From: Bacteroidia bacterium
GTDB taxonomy: Bacteria; Bacteroidota; Bacteroidia; J057; JANWXU01
Assembly: GCA_025057395.1 (NCBI GenBank)
Contig: JANWXU010000026.1
Span: 1 to 39,870, forward strand
DNA: 39,870 nucleotides
Direction of reading: 5' to 3'
This document shows, piece by piece, positions 19,688 through 30,100 of the stretch. Every line of letters begins with the position of its first letter. Positions within the stretch are counted from its first letter, which is position 1. The translations under genes and the position numbers were made by a program. The notes below the pieces were generated by a model. It had not been told where the DNA came from and searched no databases. It saw only the letters and a list, made by a program, of their open reading frames with translations.

Positions 19688-22600
19688 ATGGTGCGCCTAC
19701 TTTCTCACTTAATAGTGTTGTTTTTAGCTTGGTTTTTCCTAACTACTTGTGGGTTACAAAGGACAGCTATTCGCAAAACGAATTTCGAAGAAGAAATTGA
19801 TCTTTTTCAGAATTTAACTTTTGATTTTAATCGTCCTATGGTTTCGACTGCTGAGTTAGGCAAGTGGGATACTACTCCTTACTTACATTTTAAGCCCCAA
19901 GTACCAGGACGCTTTCAATGGGCTTCTCCTACGAAATTGATTTTTTCGCCTGCCTATGGTTTTGAAGCAAGTACTTTATACGAGGCTCAAGTGAATAGTG
20001 CAGCATTTAAACGCATAGAGCCCAAATATCCTATTGAAGAGCAGATATTTACCTTTCATACACCCTACCTGCAGCCCTTGGCAGTATATCCTTTTTGGTA
20101 CGAAGAAAATAATACTTTTCGTGTAGGCGCCAAGATAGTATTTAATTATTTAGTAGAACCGTTCCGGCTGCAACCCCTTGTTACTCTGCAGTTAGGCAAA
20201 GATAGGTATAAATCTGTAGCTCTTAGTCAAAGCTCAGCCAAGGCGATAGATTTAGTTTTTCCCAACGTTACCCTTAGTGGAGAAGAGAGTGTAATGCTTA
20301 ACTTTGTTATTGCTGCAGGCTTAGAGTGTAAAGGAAGTAATTTCCGCACCCCAGAACCCTTTCATTTTAGTTTACCTTTAGAAGTAAGCAGGCGAGTGGT
20401 GATTTATGAAGCTATAGTAGAGCCTACAGAAAATGGTGAAATGCAGATTAACGTGATTGCTTCTCAAGCTCTTAGAGAAGATTCAAAAAATATCCAATTA
20501 TTAGAAAAGCCCTACTCAGCTTATTACTATTACTACGATTCTACTTTTGTTCCGATAAATATACACCCTACTCCCACAGGCGCTCTAATTACTGTATCAT
20601 TACAACCCAATTTAGACTATGAACTTCTTATCCGAAAAGGAACCCAGGGAATAATAGGAGAAGTTGCAGAATTATTTTCAGTACCTATTCAAGCAGGTCC
20701 TGCTCTTCCTTCTATTACTTTTACAGACCCTAATGCAAAAGTGCTTAGTAGCCAAGGGAGTAGGAGTATAAGCATAAAAATTAGTGGGGTGGACGAATTT
20801 AACGTAAGAATTGCTAAAATTTATGAAAATAACCTTTTGCAATTTTTGAAGCGTGGTTTAACATGGGGATACTACTGGGATAACATTACTTATCGTTCTT
20901 TTGAATATGTCGAATGGGATATAGAAGGGTTAGGAGATGTTGTTTATGAAAAAGTTTATCACCTGAGCGACTTGCCTAAAGTGGCTAATTCGCAAGAGCG
21001 TATTTTGGAAATTGATGAGTTGGAGAAAAATAAACAATACAGGGGAATATATATAATACAAGTAGTAGCAAAAGACCAATACTGGATTCGCGCTACTAAA
21101 GAGTTGGTTTTAAGCGATATCGGGCTTATTGCTCATAAGGGTAAGACTAAATTGTGGATCTCAGCACAGTCGCTACTCACTGCTTTACCTATTCCAGGGG
21201 TTAAAATTCAGCTTATTAGTACTAACAATCAAATTATAGGTTCAGCTACAACAAAAGCTGATGGAATTGCTATTATGCCTTTGCCAGATAGTGCTACTAC
21301 AGGCTTTCATCCTGCCCTTATAACTGCCTCTTTTGAGAGGGAATTAAGTTACCTCGATTTGACTAAAAACCGGGTAGAAACATCCCGCTTCCCTGTAGAA
21401 GGAAAATTTTTAGTTCACCCCGAATATGATGCTTATATCTATGGAGATAGAACAATCTATCGTCCTGGAGAAAAAGTAAATATAAATATTTTGTGTCGTA
21501 CCCATCAAAGACAAACACCCGTACATTTACCCTTAGAACTTAAAGTGTATGCACCGGGTAGTAAACTCCTTCAGCAGTTGAAATTTCAACTGAATTCAGA
21601 GGGGGCTTATTGCCTGGAATTCGAATTGCCCTCCACAGCAATTACTGGCCAGTATAACATGGAACTTTCTACCCCAAGTGGAAAATTACTTCAAACCTAT
21701 AGTATTTTAGTAGAGGAATTTACTCCAGATAAAATAAAATTAAACGTAAACTTAGGAAAAAAGCAATATAACGTAGGAGATAAAGTGGAAGCTAAGATTC
21801 AAGCAGATTATTTTTGGGGCGGAGCTGCTTCGGGTACCAAAGTGGAAGCTGAACTACAAATAGTGCAGCAGCCGCTAGTAAGTAAAAGTTATTCTAATTA
21901 TCACTTTCGACTAGAAAAAAGCTTTCCATCTTCTCCTATTCAAACCCAAACTTTCACAGATGAGCAAGGTAACGCTACTCTACATTGGAACCTAGACCCT
22001 TCTCTGAAGAACCAGGGACTTTTACAAGGAAAAATTTATACTACATTATTTGATGAATCTGGAAATTTTGTCTCGCAATTCCAAACATTTGATATTTTTT
22101 CACAGGAGTACTTTTTAGGAATTCGAAAAACAGACTATTATTTTTCTACAGGTAAAAATATTCCCTTCTCGCTAGTAGCGGTTAATGGTTACGGAGAACG
22201 ATATTCCTATACAGCGTGGGCAAATATTAAGATTTTATATTATGAGTGGGAAAACGCATTAGAAAGGGTAGAAGGAAATTTACAATATATTGCTAAAGCC
22301 AAAACTAAAGTACTACAAGAAAAGCTAGTAGCTCTTCAAAAAGGAGAGGGAGTAATCGAATTCAATCCTATTATGCCAGGGGAGTATGAATTACGTTTAT
22401 ATGTACCGGGTGCGGAAAATTATGTAAGTTATAAATTTTACGCTTATGGATTTAGTACTTTTGCCACAGCTTCCTTTGCTTTACAAAAAGAGGGGAATAT
22501 AGAAATGGTTGCCAATAAAAGATCTTATCGAGTAGGGGAAGTTGCAAATATTTTAATCAAGGCTCCTTTTGATGGAATCTTAAAGGTTTGCTTGGCAACA

Positions 22601-25138
22601 GAAGAAATTTTAGATATTCGCACTCTAGAAGTAAAAAACAATGTAGCTGAATTTCGAGTCTCTATTGCCTCTCAACATTTACCTAATGTATATGTTCTTG
22701 CTACTCTTATTCGTCCAGTGGAAGTTCAGGCTGCTTACCCTTTAATAGTAGCTAATGGTATCATAAGCCTCAAGGTAGAAGACCCGTTACTAAAATTACC
22801 AGTTACCATTATAGCACCTAAAACATCACGTTCTCAGTGTCAAATAACGGTGCAAGTACAAACTGAACCAGGTGCAGAGGTTACATTGGCATGCGTAGAC
22901 GAAGGAATCCTACAATTAATAGGCCTAGAGCCTCCTAGCGCTTATAATTATTTCTATGCTAAAAAGGCCCTACAAGTAGATTCTTATCATTTTTATGGCT
23001 TGTTATTACCTGAGCTGGGCAAAAAGAGATTAAAAAGTACAGGTGGAAGTTCTATGAGTGAAAGTTCTTTAGCACGTAGGCAAAATCCTTTTGGAAATTA
23101 CAAAAAACCCATTGCTTTTTGGTTCCCTGCTCAAAAAGCTAATGCTAATGGATTAGTCACTTTCGCCTTTACTCTTCCCCAGTTTGCAGGAAGCCTGCGA
23201 TGTATGGCTATAGCTTATCGTGGACAAAAGATGGGCGATGCTTCTCATTCTATTACTGTAGTAGATCCGTTAGTTCTAAATCTTAATAGTCCTGAATTTC
23301 TGTCGCCGGCTGATACACTGGTGTTATCGGTAATTTGTCAAAACACTCTAAATACGGCTGCCCAATATGCTATACAGATAAAAGTATCTTCTCCTCTAAA
23401 ACTAATTGGCAATAGCAGACAATATATTCACTTACAGCCCAAGGGGCGGCAACCACTTACGTTTCAATTGGTAGCTCAAAGCGTGGGTAAGGGTAATATA
23501 GAAGTTTTAGCTACAGGAAATAATACTAATTTCCGGGTGGAGGCACCTATTTCTATTCGCCCCCCTTATCCATTAACTTACGAGACGGGAAGTGGTTATA
23601 TTGCTGCTGGTGAGAAGTTAAATCTTTCATTTTCTACTTCTTGGATGTTATCTGACTATCAATTAGTAGTTTCCCCCTCGCCACTTGCTCAAGGTTATAG
23701 TTTTTTGCGCTCCCTTATTCGTTATCCTTATGGTTGTTTAGAGCAAACAGTGGCAATGGCTTTTCCACAAATTTACTGTTTGCAAGGAAAAGAAAATAGT
23801 TTAATAGATGCCTCACTTGCTAGAAAAAATGTTAGTGCAGCTATCAATAAAATTTTAGCCTTACAGTTGAGTGATGGATCATTAGCTTTTTGGCAGGGAG
23901 GAGAAGCAGCATCTCCCTGGGCACAGGTTTTTGCTGCTCACTTTTTAACGGAAGCAAAGAAAGCAGGATTTTATGTTCCAGAGGTTGCACTAGATAAATT
24001 ACTACGTTACCTGGAATCATATGCTAGCCAGATGCCTGAGGTTAAGATAGAAAAAACTGAAAACGGTAAAAATGGTGGAAAGTATACTTACCTTAGCCGA
24101 GCCTCAGTGTATGCCCTTTGGGTGTTAGCGGAAAATGGTAAAAAGCCCTTATCTCTGCTAACTCGATATAGAGAAAAACGAAATTTTCTAAGGCCTGAGA
24201 GCCAGGTAGTATTAGCTTGTACTTATGGTTTGCTTGGCGATAAAAAAAGCTTTCAAGCACTTTTACCTAAGCCCATTGTATTTACTACTGTTAAGCGAGA
24301 GTGGGGGCAAGATTTTGCTTCTCCCCTTCGGGAGAGGTCTTTTGTATATTATGTTTTGGTATCGGTAGAGCCTTTTAATTCTCAATATTTACAGGCAGTA
24401 AGGCAGCTAGCTAAAAATTTGCAGCAAGAAAAATTTTTGAATACTCAGGAAGCAGTATTTGGTTTTTTAGCTATACTCAAACTGGCTAATCAGGAAGCTA
24501 TTAATACGCAGGCACAGGCACAAATTATAACGGGTAATAAAACTTATTCATATTCTGGTAAGGAGCTTAAATTATCTGCTGCTCAGCTTGGTGATAAGGC
24601 TCAAATAGTAACCGCTGGTAAAGGAGGGATTTATTATTATTGGGAAAAAAGTGGTATTCCGTCCCAGCAAGAACCCTTAGCTGCCTTGAAAGAAGAAAAA
24701 GGAATTCGTATCGAACGACAGTATTTTAATAAAAACGGACAGATAATAAAAGGAAATCAGTTTGTACAAAATGAACTGGTAATAGTACAATTAAAAGTGC
24801 AAACTATTTTGGCGCAGTCTATTGATAATGTAGTAATAACGGATCTTATTCCTGCAGGTTTTCAATTAGAAAATCCTAGAGTTCGTCTTTCTAGTAGTTT
24901 AAACTGGCTAGTGGAAAATCAAAAAATTCAACATCGGGATTTTCGTGCAGATAGGGTGCACTTTTTCCTTTCAACCTTAGAGAATACTGCTGAGGTATAC
25001 TACGCAATGCGGGCTACTCAGAGTGGGATTTTTACTCAAGGTGCAGCAAGCGTAGAAGCTATGTATGACCCTGCTTTTTATTCTCAAACTTCTATTAATA
25101 AGGTTAAAATTACTACCTATTCGCCTAAAGCATTGTAA
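19688..25138 (+). CDS. Bacterial alpha-2-macroglobulin family lipoprotein with CLEQ thioester
   Basis: The 1816-residue protein belongs to the bacterial alpha-2-macroglobulins, thought to trap attacking proteases in or on the envelope. The N terminus is a lipoprotein-type signal (LIVLFLAWFFLTTC, Cys21), although Thr at -1 is not the preferred lipobox residue. An MG2-type domain lies near residue 580-680 (IYGDRTIYRPGEKVNI). The A2M signature is near 1137-1230 (KPIAFWFPAQ ... LRCMAIAYRGQKMGDAS). The thioester motif is Cys1350-Leu-Glu-Gln1353 in PYGCLEQTVAMAFPQ, followed by an alpha-helical thioester domain. A C-terminal macroglobulin-like domain contains VITDLIPAGFQLENPR. Length is in the range of E. 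coli YfhM (1653). The usual partner gene pbpC is not adjacent; downstream folB converges with a 13-base gap. Confidence 0.93.
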   Translation: MVRLLSHLIVLFLAWFFLTTCGLQRTAIRKTNFEEEIDLFQNLTFDFNRPMVSTAELGKWDTTPYLHFKPQVPGRFQWASPTKLIFSPAYGFEASTLYEAQVNSAAFKRIEPKYPIEEQIFTFHTPYLQPLAVYPFWYEENNTFRVGAKIVFNYLVEPFRLQPLVTLQLGKDRYKSVALSQSSAKAIDLVFPNVTLSGEESVMLNFVIAAGLECKGSNFRTPEPFHFSLPLEVSRRVVIYEAIVEPTENGEMQINVIASQALREDSKNIQLLEKPYSAYYYYYDSTFVPINIHPTPTGALITVSLQPNLDYELLIRKGTQGIIGEVAELFSVPIQAGPALPSITFTDPNAKVLSSQGSRSISIKISGVDEFNVRIAKIYENNLLQFLKRGLTWGYYWDNITYRSFEYVEWDIEGLGDVVYEKVYHLSDLPKVANSQERILEIDELEKNKQYRGIYIIQVVAKDQYWIRATKELVLSDIGLIAHKGKTKLWISAQSLLTALPIPGVKIQLISTNNQIIGSATTKADGIAIMPLPDSATTGFHPALITASFERELSYLDLTKNRVETSRFPVEGKFLVHPEYDAYIYGDRTIYRPGEKVNINILCRTHQRQTPVHLPLELKVYAPGSKLLQQLKFQLNSEGAYCLEFELPSTAITGQYNMELSTPSGKLLQTYSILVEEFTPDKIKLNVNLGKKQYNVGDKVEAKIQADYFWGGAASGTKVEAELQIVQQPLVSKSYSNYHFRLEKSFPSSPIQTQTFTDEQGNATLHWNLDPSLKNQGLLQGKIYTTLFDESGNFVSQFQTFDIFSQEYFLGIRKTDYYFSTGKNIPFSLVAVNGYGERYSYTAWANIKILYYEWENALERVEGNLQYIAKAKTKVLQEKLVALQKGEGVIEFNPIMPGEYELRLYVPGAENYVSYKFYAYGFSTFATASFALQKEGNIEMVANKRSYRVGEVANILIKAPFDGILKVCLATEEILDIRTLEVKNNVAEFRVSIASQHLPNVYVLATLIRPVEVQAAYPLIVANGIISLKVEDPLLKLPVTIIAPKTSRSQCQITVQVQTEPGAEVTLACVDEGILQLIGLEPPSAYNYFYAKKALQVDSYHFYGLLLPELGKKRLKSTGGSSMSESSLARRQNPFGNYKKPIAFWFPAQKANANGLVTFAFTLPQFAGSLRCMAIAYRGQKMGDASHSITVVDPLVLNLNSPEFLSPADTLVLSVICQNTLNTAAQYAIQIKVSSPLKLIGNSRQYIHLQPKGRQPLTFQLVAQSVGKGNIEVLATGNNTNFRVEAPISIRPPYPLTYETGSGYIAAGEKLNLSFSTSWMLSDYQLVVSPSPLAQGYSFLRSLIRYPYGCLEQTVAMAFPQIYCLQGKENSLIDASLARKNVSAAINKILALQLSDGSLAFWQGGEAASPWAQVFAAHFLTEAKKAGFYVPEVALDKLLRYLESYASQMPEVKIEKTENGKNGGKYTYLSRASVYALWVLAENGKKPLSLLTRYREKRNFLRPESQVVLACTYGLLGDKKSFQALLPKPIVFTTVKREWGQDFASPLRERSFVYYVLVSVEPFNSQYLQAVRQLAKNLQQEKFLNTQEAVFGFLAILKLANQEAINTQAQAQIITGNKTYSYSGKELKLSAAQLGDKAQIVTAGKGGIYYYWEKSGIPSQQEPLAALKEEKGIRIERQYFNKNGQIIKGNQFVQNELVIVQLKVQTILAQSIDNVVITDLIPAGFQLENPRVRLSSSLNWLVENQKIQHRDFRADRVHFFLSTLENTAEVYYAMRATQSGIFTQGAASVEAMYDPAFYSQTSINKVKITTYSPKAL

Positions 25139-25151
25139 TAAAACTGTAATA

Positions 25152-25487
25152 CTAATACTGTTGTATTCTTCGAATAGCAGCATATTTGCAGATTCCGTTA
25201 ATAGGGGGTAAATGTTTGCGCACTTCGATGGTTATCCTGTAGATTTGTGGATAATGACTTTTTATACAGTTACAAATTTTTTGTGAAAGTTCTTCTAGGG
25301 TAGATACTGCGTTACTGTTCATTTCTTGAGCCACTAATTGATATAATTGTGAATAATCAACCAAAGAAGAGGGGTTTTTTATAGCTACCCTTAAATGAAC
25401 CGTGAATTTATTACCTAGCTTTTTTTCTTCGGGGTACATGCCATGAAAGGCATAAAATTCCATTTCTTCTAATATAATCTCTAGCAT
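25152..25487 (-). CDS. folB: Dihydroneopterin aldolase
   Basis: The 111-residue product fits FolB, which cleaves 7,8-dihydroneopterin to 6-hydroxymethyl-7,8-dihydropterin and glycolaldehyde in folate synthesis. Family features are MEFYAFHGMYPEEKKLGNKF at the N terminus (with the conserved HG and the Glu after the Pro), SLVDYSQLYQLV, LEELSQKICNCI, and VRKHLPPINGICKYAAIRR with the catalytic Lys near the C terminus. I start at the ATG at 25487 (MLEIILEEM), because the in-frame TTG at 25532 would add 15 residues with no family match. It is the only minus-strand gene, convergent with the alpha-2-macroglobulin gene and divergent from nuoD across 129 bases. Confidence 0.92.
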   Translation of the reverse strand: MLEIILEEMEFYAFHGMYPEEKKLGNKFTVHLRVAIKNPSSLVDYSQLYQLVAQEMNSNAVSTLEELSQKICNCIKSHYPQIYRITIEVRKHLPPINGICKYAAIRRIQQY

Positions 25488-25559
25488 GTTTTCTTTGAAG
25501 AGGGAAGCTAATGCTTTCCACCGTTTTTGCAATTATATTAAATTTATTTTTAACAAAAG

Positions 25560-25588
25560 TTGTTTTTCAAGTATAATTTCTATATTTA
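25560..25588 (+). promoter_or_regulatory. Candidate promoter of nuoD in the folB-nuoD divergent gap
   Basis: TTG at 25560-25562 is followed after 18 bases by TATATTTA at 25581-25588, one mismatch from TAnnTTTG; the nuoD start is 28 bases further. The folB promoter should read the other way from the same gap, but I see no convincing match for it. Confidence 0.42.
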
Positions 25589-25616
25589 AGGGTTACAAAA
25601 GCAGTAGAAATTTCAT

Positions 25617-26921
25617 ATGGAAACTTTAGAAAAGAAAGTTACAAGAATTGAAGATAAAGTAAACCCTACTTTTTTCCCCAAGCACCAATTAGCCCTTTAC
25701 CGCCGACTAGAGACCAAGCATGCTAGGGTGGAAGTGGATGAATCCGACCCCTTAGGAAGTCAAATGATCCTTAATATTGGGCCACAACATCCGGCTACAC
25801 ACGGTGTTTTAAGGGTAGTTACGCAATTGGATGGAGAAAAGATAGCCAAGTGTGTGTTGGATATAGGGTATTTGCACCGAGGTATTGAAAAACTAGCTGA
25901 GTATAAAACTTTTCAGGAATTTATGCCTTATACTGATAGAATGGATTATCTTTCTCCCTATTCTAATAACGTAGCTTTATGTACCGCCGTGGAAAAAATT
26001 TGTCAAATTGAGGTTCCCGAAAGAGCTCAATATATCCGTACTATTGCTTGCGAACTAGCTAGAATTTCTGCCCACTTGCTTTGGATAGGCACTATGGTAA
26101 TGGATGCAGGAGCAATTAGTATGTTTATGTATGCCTTTCGTGAAAGAGAGAATTTATATACTATTTTTGATAAACTTACAGGAGTACGTTTTACTGTTAG
26201 CCATTGTCGCATTGGGGGGGTTCAATTTGATATTACCGACGAGGTAATTTCTATGATCCGCAATTTTATCAAGAATTTTAGAAAGGAATTGGCAGGCTGG
26301 AAGAAATTTTTGAATCGGAATGCCATTTGGCTCAACCGTAATATTGGTATTGGAGTAGTTACTAAAGAAGAGGCTATTGCTTATGGGTTCACGGGGCCTA
26401 ATCTTCGAGCAAGTGGTGTTCCGCATGATATTCGTATTTTTGAGCCCTACTTAGTTTATGACCAATTGGATTTTGATATTCCTATTCGTACGGAGGGAGA
26501 TTGTTTGGCGCGCTATTTTGTTCGGCTGGAAGAAATGGAACAAAGCACTCGTATTGTAGAGCAGTGTCTAAATAAGTTACCTAAAGGACCTATTCGTACA
26601 GATGATGCTAAAAAAGCCTATCCTTCTAAAGAGGAAGTATATTATTCAATGGAAGGAATGATTCATGATTTTATGATGACAGACGTAGGAGTCTGCCCCC
26701 CAAAGGGGGCTGAAGCTTACCACGCAATTGAGGCTCCCAAAGGGGAATTGGGAATATATATTTACTCCGACGGAACAGGAATACCCTGGCGCCTTAAATT
26801 TAAAACTCCCTCTTTTAGTAACTTACAAGTGCTGGAGCGAATGATGGAAGGTTCCATGGTAGCAGATACAGTAGTACTTATTGGCTCTATTGATCCTGTA
26901 ATGGGCGAAGCAGATAAGTAA
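25617..26921 (+). CDS. nuoD: NADH-quinone oxidoreductase subunit D (49 kDa)
   Basis: The 434-residue protein is the complex I subunit that forms the quinone-binding pocket together with NuoB. Clear family motifs are NIGPQHPATHGVLRVV, with the quinone-pocket His residues, DIGYLHRGIEKLAEYKTFQE, PYTDRMDYLSPYSNN, RTIACELARISAHLLWIGT, TGPNLRASGVPHDIR and the C-terminal IGSIDPVMGEADK. It is a separate polypeptide and is not fused to NuoC. Other nuo genes are not adjacent: nuoE and nuoF lie more than 10 kb upstream, and the next gene downstream is a giant surface protein. The N-terminal 40 residues are divergent and slightly longer than in short homologs, but the ATG at 25617 is the only suitable start. 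Confidence 0.97.
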   Translation: METLEKKVTRIEDKVNPTFFPKHQLALYRRLETKHARVEVDESDPLGSQMILNIGPQHPATHGVLRVVTQLDGEKIAKCVLDIGYLHRGIEKLAEYKTFQEFMPYTDRMDYLSPYSNNVALCTAVEKICQIEVPERAQYIRTIACELARISAHLLWIGTMVMDAGAISMFMYAFRERENLYTIFDKLTGVRFTVSHCRIGGVQFDITDEVISMIRNFIKNFRKELAGWKKFLNRNAIWLNRNIGIGVVTKEEAIAYGFTGPNLRASGVPHDIRIFEPYLVYDQLDFDIPIRTEGDCLARYFVRLEEMEQSTRIVEQCLNKLPKGPIRTDDAKKAYPSKEEVYYSMEGMIHDFMMTDVGVCPPKGAEAYHAIEAPKGELGIYIYSDGTGIPWRLKFKTPSFSNLQVLERMMEGSMVADTVVLIGSIDPVMGEADK

Positions 26922-26955
26922 GTTCAAAATTCAATTAATACAGTTGCAATTTTTA

Positions 26956-26981
26956 GTTGTAGGGTAATATTACCCTACAAC
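26956..26981. other. Perfect 26-bp palindrome downstream of nuoD
   Basis: Bases 26956-26968 (GTTGTAGGGTAAT) are the exact reverse complement of 26969-26981. As RNA it can fold into a 10-bp stem with an AATATT loop. No T run follows on either strand (CCTTTCC on the plus side), so it is not a textbook terminator. It may still act as a transcript-end hairpin or as a dimeric protein binding site. It lies 35 bases after the nuoD stop. Confidence 0.7.
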
Positions 26982-27069
26982 CTTTCCAAGTTAATACCAC
27001 TTTATAACTACTGCCGCTTTATTTTTGTAATTCTATGCTTCCCACCTTACAAGGCAAAGGTATTAATTT

Positions 27070-27077
27070 TATATTTA
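27070..27077 (+). promoter_or_regulatory. Candidate -7 element upstream of the second giant gene
   Basis: TATATTTA matches TAnnTTTG at seven of eight positions and lies 57 bases before the start codon. No TTTG is found at the expected distance upstream, so this is weak evidence on its own. The rest of the 213-base gap holds the nuoD palindrome and nothing else I recognise. Confidence 0.3.
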
Positions 27078-27134
27078 TAGATTTTTTTAGAAATATCTAC
27101 ATTTTGTATTGAAATACATTTTTTTAGTAGGTTT

Positions 27135-30100
27135 ATGCCGTTGTTAGGTCTACTACTTTACTTATTGTTTCTACCCACAAGCTCTTCCTTTTCTCAAATT
27201 CGTGTATTTCAAGATAAAACCCCTGAGCAGTTGGTACGGGATATTTTTTTAGGTAATGGTGTAAGGGTGTTTAATATTCGGTATAGCGGCGCAGACTCAG
27301 CAATAGGCTACTATTTGCGTGACCCTTCAGCTCCTAATCTAATTTTTGCTAAGGGAATTATTCTTTCCACAGGCAATGCAAAACATGCAGAAGGACCTAA
27401 TACTAATTATAACCATACTGATTCTATTCCGGGCGCTAGTACCATAAACGGTATGCCCCAAGATCCTCTCCTTTCTGCCATTGTAGGGGATTCTACTCGT
27501 GATGCTGCTATTTTAGAATTTGATTTTATTCCTACTTCAGATACTATTCGTTTTAACTATATTTTTGCTTCCGAAGAATATACAGAGTACGTAGACTGGA
27601 ATTTTAATGACATCTTTGCTTTCTTTATTTCTGGGCCCGGCATTGCAGGAGTACGCAATATCGCTTTATTGCCTGGTACTCAAACACCCGTGACCATAAA
27701 AAACGTAAACCATATTACTAACTCACAATATTATGTAGATAATGAATATAATGGGCCTAATAATCCTGCTCCATTTGATCTTGAATATGATGGATTTACG
27801 TTTGATGTTCGTAATAATCGAGCTTTAACAGCTATTGCATATATTCCTGAGCCCTGTCAGGTATACCACTTGCGTATCTCTATTGCTGATGTTTATGATG
27901 GTGAGTGGGACTCTGCTGTTTTACTAGAAGCCAATAGTCTTACTTCTGCTACTTATGTTGCTTCTGCTACTCCAGGTATTATGGGAAGAAGAGATTCTGC
28001 CATTACCTATGAGGCTTGTAATGGAGATATTACTTTAACTTTTGAACGCCCCTATGCAATAGGGGCGGAAAATATTCCTCTTACCCTAGCAGGAACCGCT
28101 AGGAATGGTGTGGACTATACTCTTTCCCGAACTTACATTCAGTTCTTGCCAGGAGTAACTAGAGACCAAATTACAGTGCATGCTTTATTGGATGCTGAAA
28201 ATGAGGGAATAGAGTCGGTTCATGTGATTTTTCGGTCTCGCTTAATGTGTGAGCCTGAAACTCTGACTTTTTATATTAGTGATGCTCCTACCAGAATTCT
28301 TGTTTCGCCTTCACCAGATACTGCCTTTTGTTTTGTTTCAGGAGGGAGACGTCTTACTTATACGGCGCTAGTGCCTCCTGCATTTCAGAATTTTAATTAT
28401 GAGTGGCGTGTTCCTCCTAATTTAATTTTAGGAGTGGGAAGTACATTTTCTTTTACTGCTAATAGAGATACTACGCTACAGGTAGTTGCTCGAGATAGAG
28501 TTTGCAATCTTCCCCCCCTGCAAAAGACTATTAGAGTAAAAGTATATTATGCAGACCGTACTTTACGCCTCAGTTTAGTGGATACAATTCTTTGTTCAAA
28601 TAGAAATTTCACTTTAACTCCCCGCATAATTCAAAGTGAGAATTTACCGCTTCAATATCAATGGCAGGATGGAACTACGCAAAGAGAAAAAAATATATTT
28701 GTTGTACAGGATACCTTTTTTCGCTTGCAAGTGCAGGATATGTGCAGTACGGCGCATGCGGTGGCTCGTTTAAGAGTAGCGCGCATTAGTATTCCTAATG
28801 ATACAGTGGTTTGTCAAGGTGCTACTCTTACGTTATGGGCGCGTTTATTTCCTTCTAATCTTTCAGCTAATTTTCACTGGCTGGATATATCCAATACTGT
28901 TCTAGGCAATACTACTCCTATTTTTATTCGTGCTTCTACTGATAATCGTTATTCAATTCGTTTTGCTACTCCTTACGAATGTTTAAACCGAAGTTTTGGC
29001 GTAAGAACTCTTCCTGCTTTAACTGTTGTTTTTCCACAAGATACACAAGTATGTGCAGGCCAAAATTTTACTCGTAAAGTGCAAGCTAGAGGAGGAGATA
29101 ATCAAACTTTTATCTACGAATGGTATCTACTTAATAATCCTATTACTCCTATTCACACAGGACCTATTTTTTCATATCAATTAAGTCAGGACCAAGCTTT
29201 TTTGGTAAAGGTTAGCTCCCCTATTTGCAACACGCAGGAACAATGGCCTTTTTATGTTCGTGTAATTCCACCTAATTTTACTCTTTCTCCTATTCAAGCG
29301 TTGGTTAGACTACCCACTTGTCCTAACCGTTGGGTGCCGCTTCGAGTAACAGCTAGAGGTGGGAGTGGTAATTATAGTTATCGTTGGGATAGTAATCCTG
29401 CCTTTAATACCGATACATATACTCCATGGATTACCCAAACAAGAGAGGTAGAGGTAGAGGCCACAGATAATTGCATGGTACAAAAGCAAAAGAAAACGCT
29501 TACAGCTTTTAGTAATATTGAGGTAAGAGCTCAAAATTTAAATCTTTGTTCTGGGCAAGTAGTTACTTTACAACCTATTATAACGGGCGGCTGTGGAGTC
29601 CATACAGTCTCTTGGTTTGATGAGCGCCAAAATTTAATAGCTATTTCTGATATTTTAAGTCTGCTTCCCCAAACAGACCGCAGGGTGATAGTGAAAGTTA
29701 CCGATACCTGTGGAAGTACAGCATCAGATACTTTTAGAATTACGGTAGCTTCTCCCCTTCGGGTAATTAATCGTTTGCCACGTGATACAACCCTTTGTGT
29801 AGGTCAGCCTTTGCAATATACTGTACAAGTAGCGGGAGCAGGTCCTATTCGTTATGTTTGGCAAGATAGTGCAAGTGGGCAGATTTTAAGTAACGAAGCC
29901 TCTCTTGTTTTTCAACCCTTGCGGGGTAAAAATGTTTTATACTTGACTATCTCGGATACTTGCTCCACTCTTACCCAAACGTATTATGTTCATGCGGCAC
30001 CTCGTGATTTGAGGTGGGAGGCCATTTTAGGAGCTTCAGATACGATTCTCTGTATTAATTCTCTAGTCAAATTAAAGGCTTATGTAAGTGGGGGAAGTGG

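Noticed and set aside
25488-25532. TTG at 25532 as the folB start
   Set aside because: The extension has no match to FolB, whose conserved region begins a few residues after the ATG at 25487.
26956-26981. Calling the palindrome a rho-independent terminator
   Set aside because: Neither strand has a T run after the hairpin, so only a dyad of unknown role is reported.
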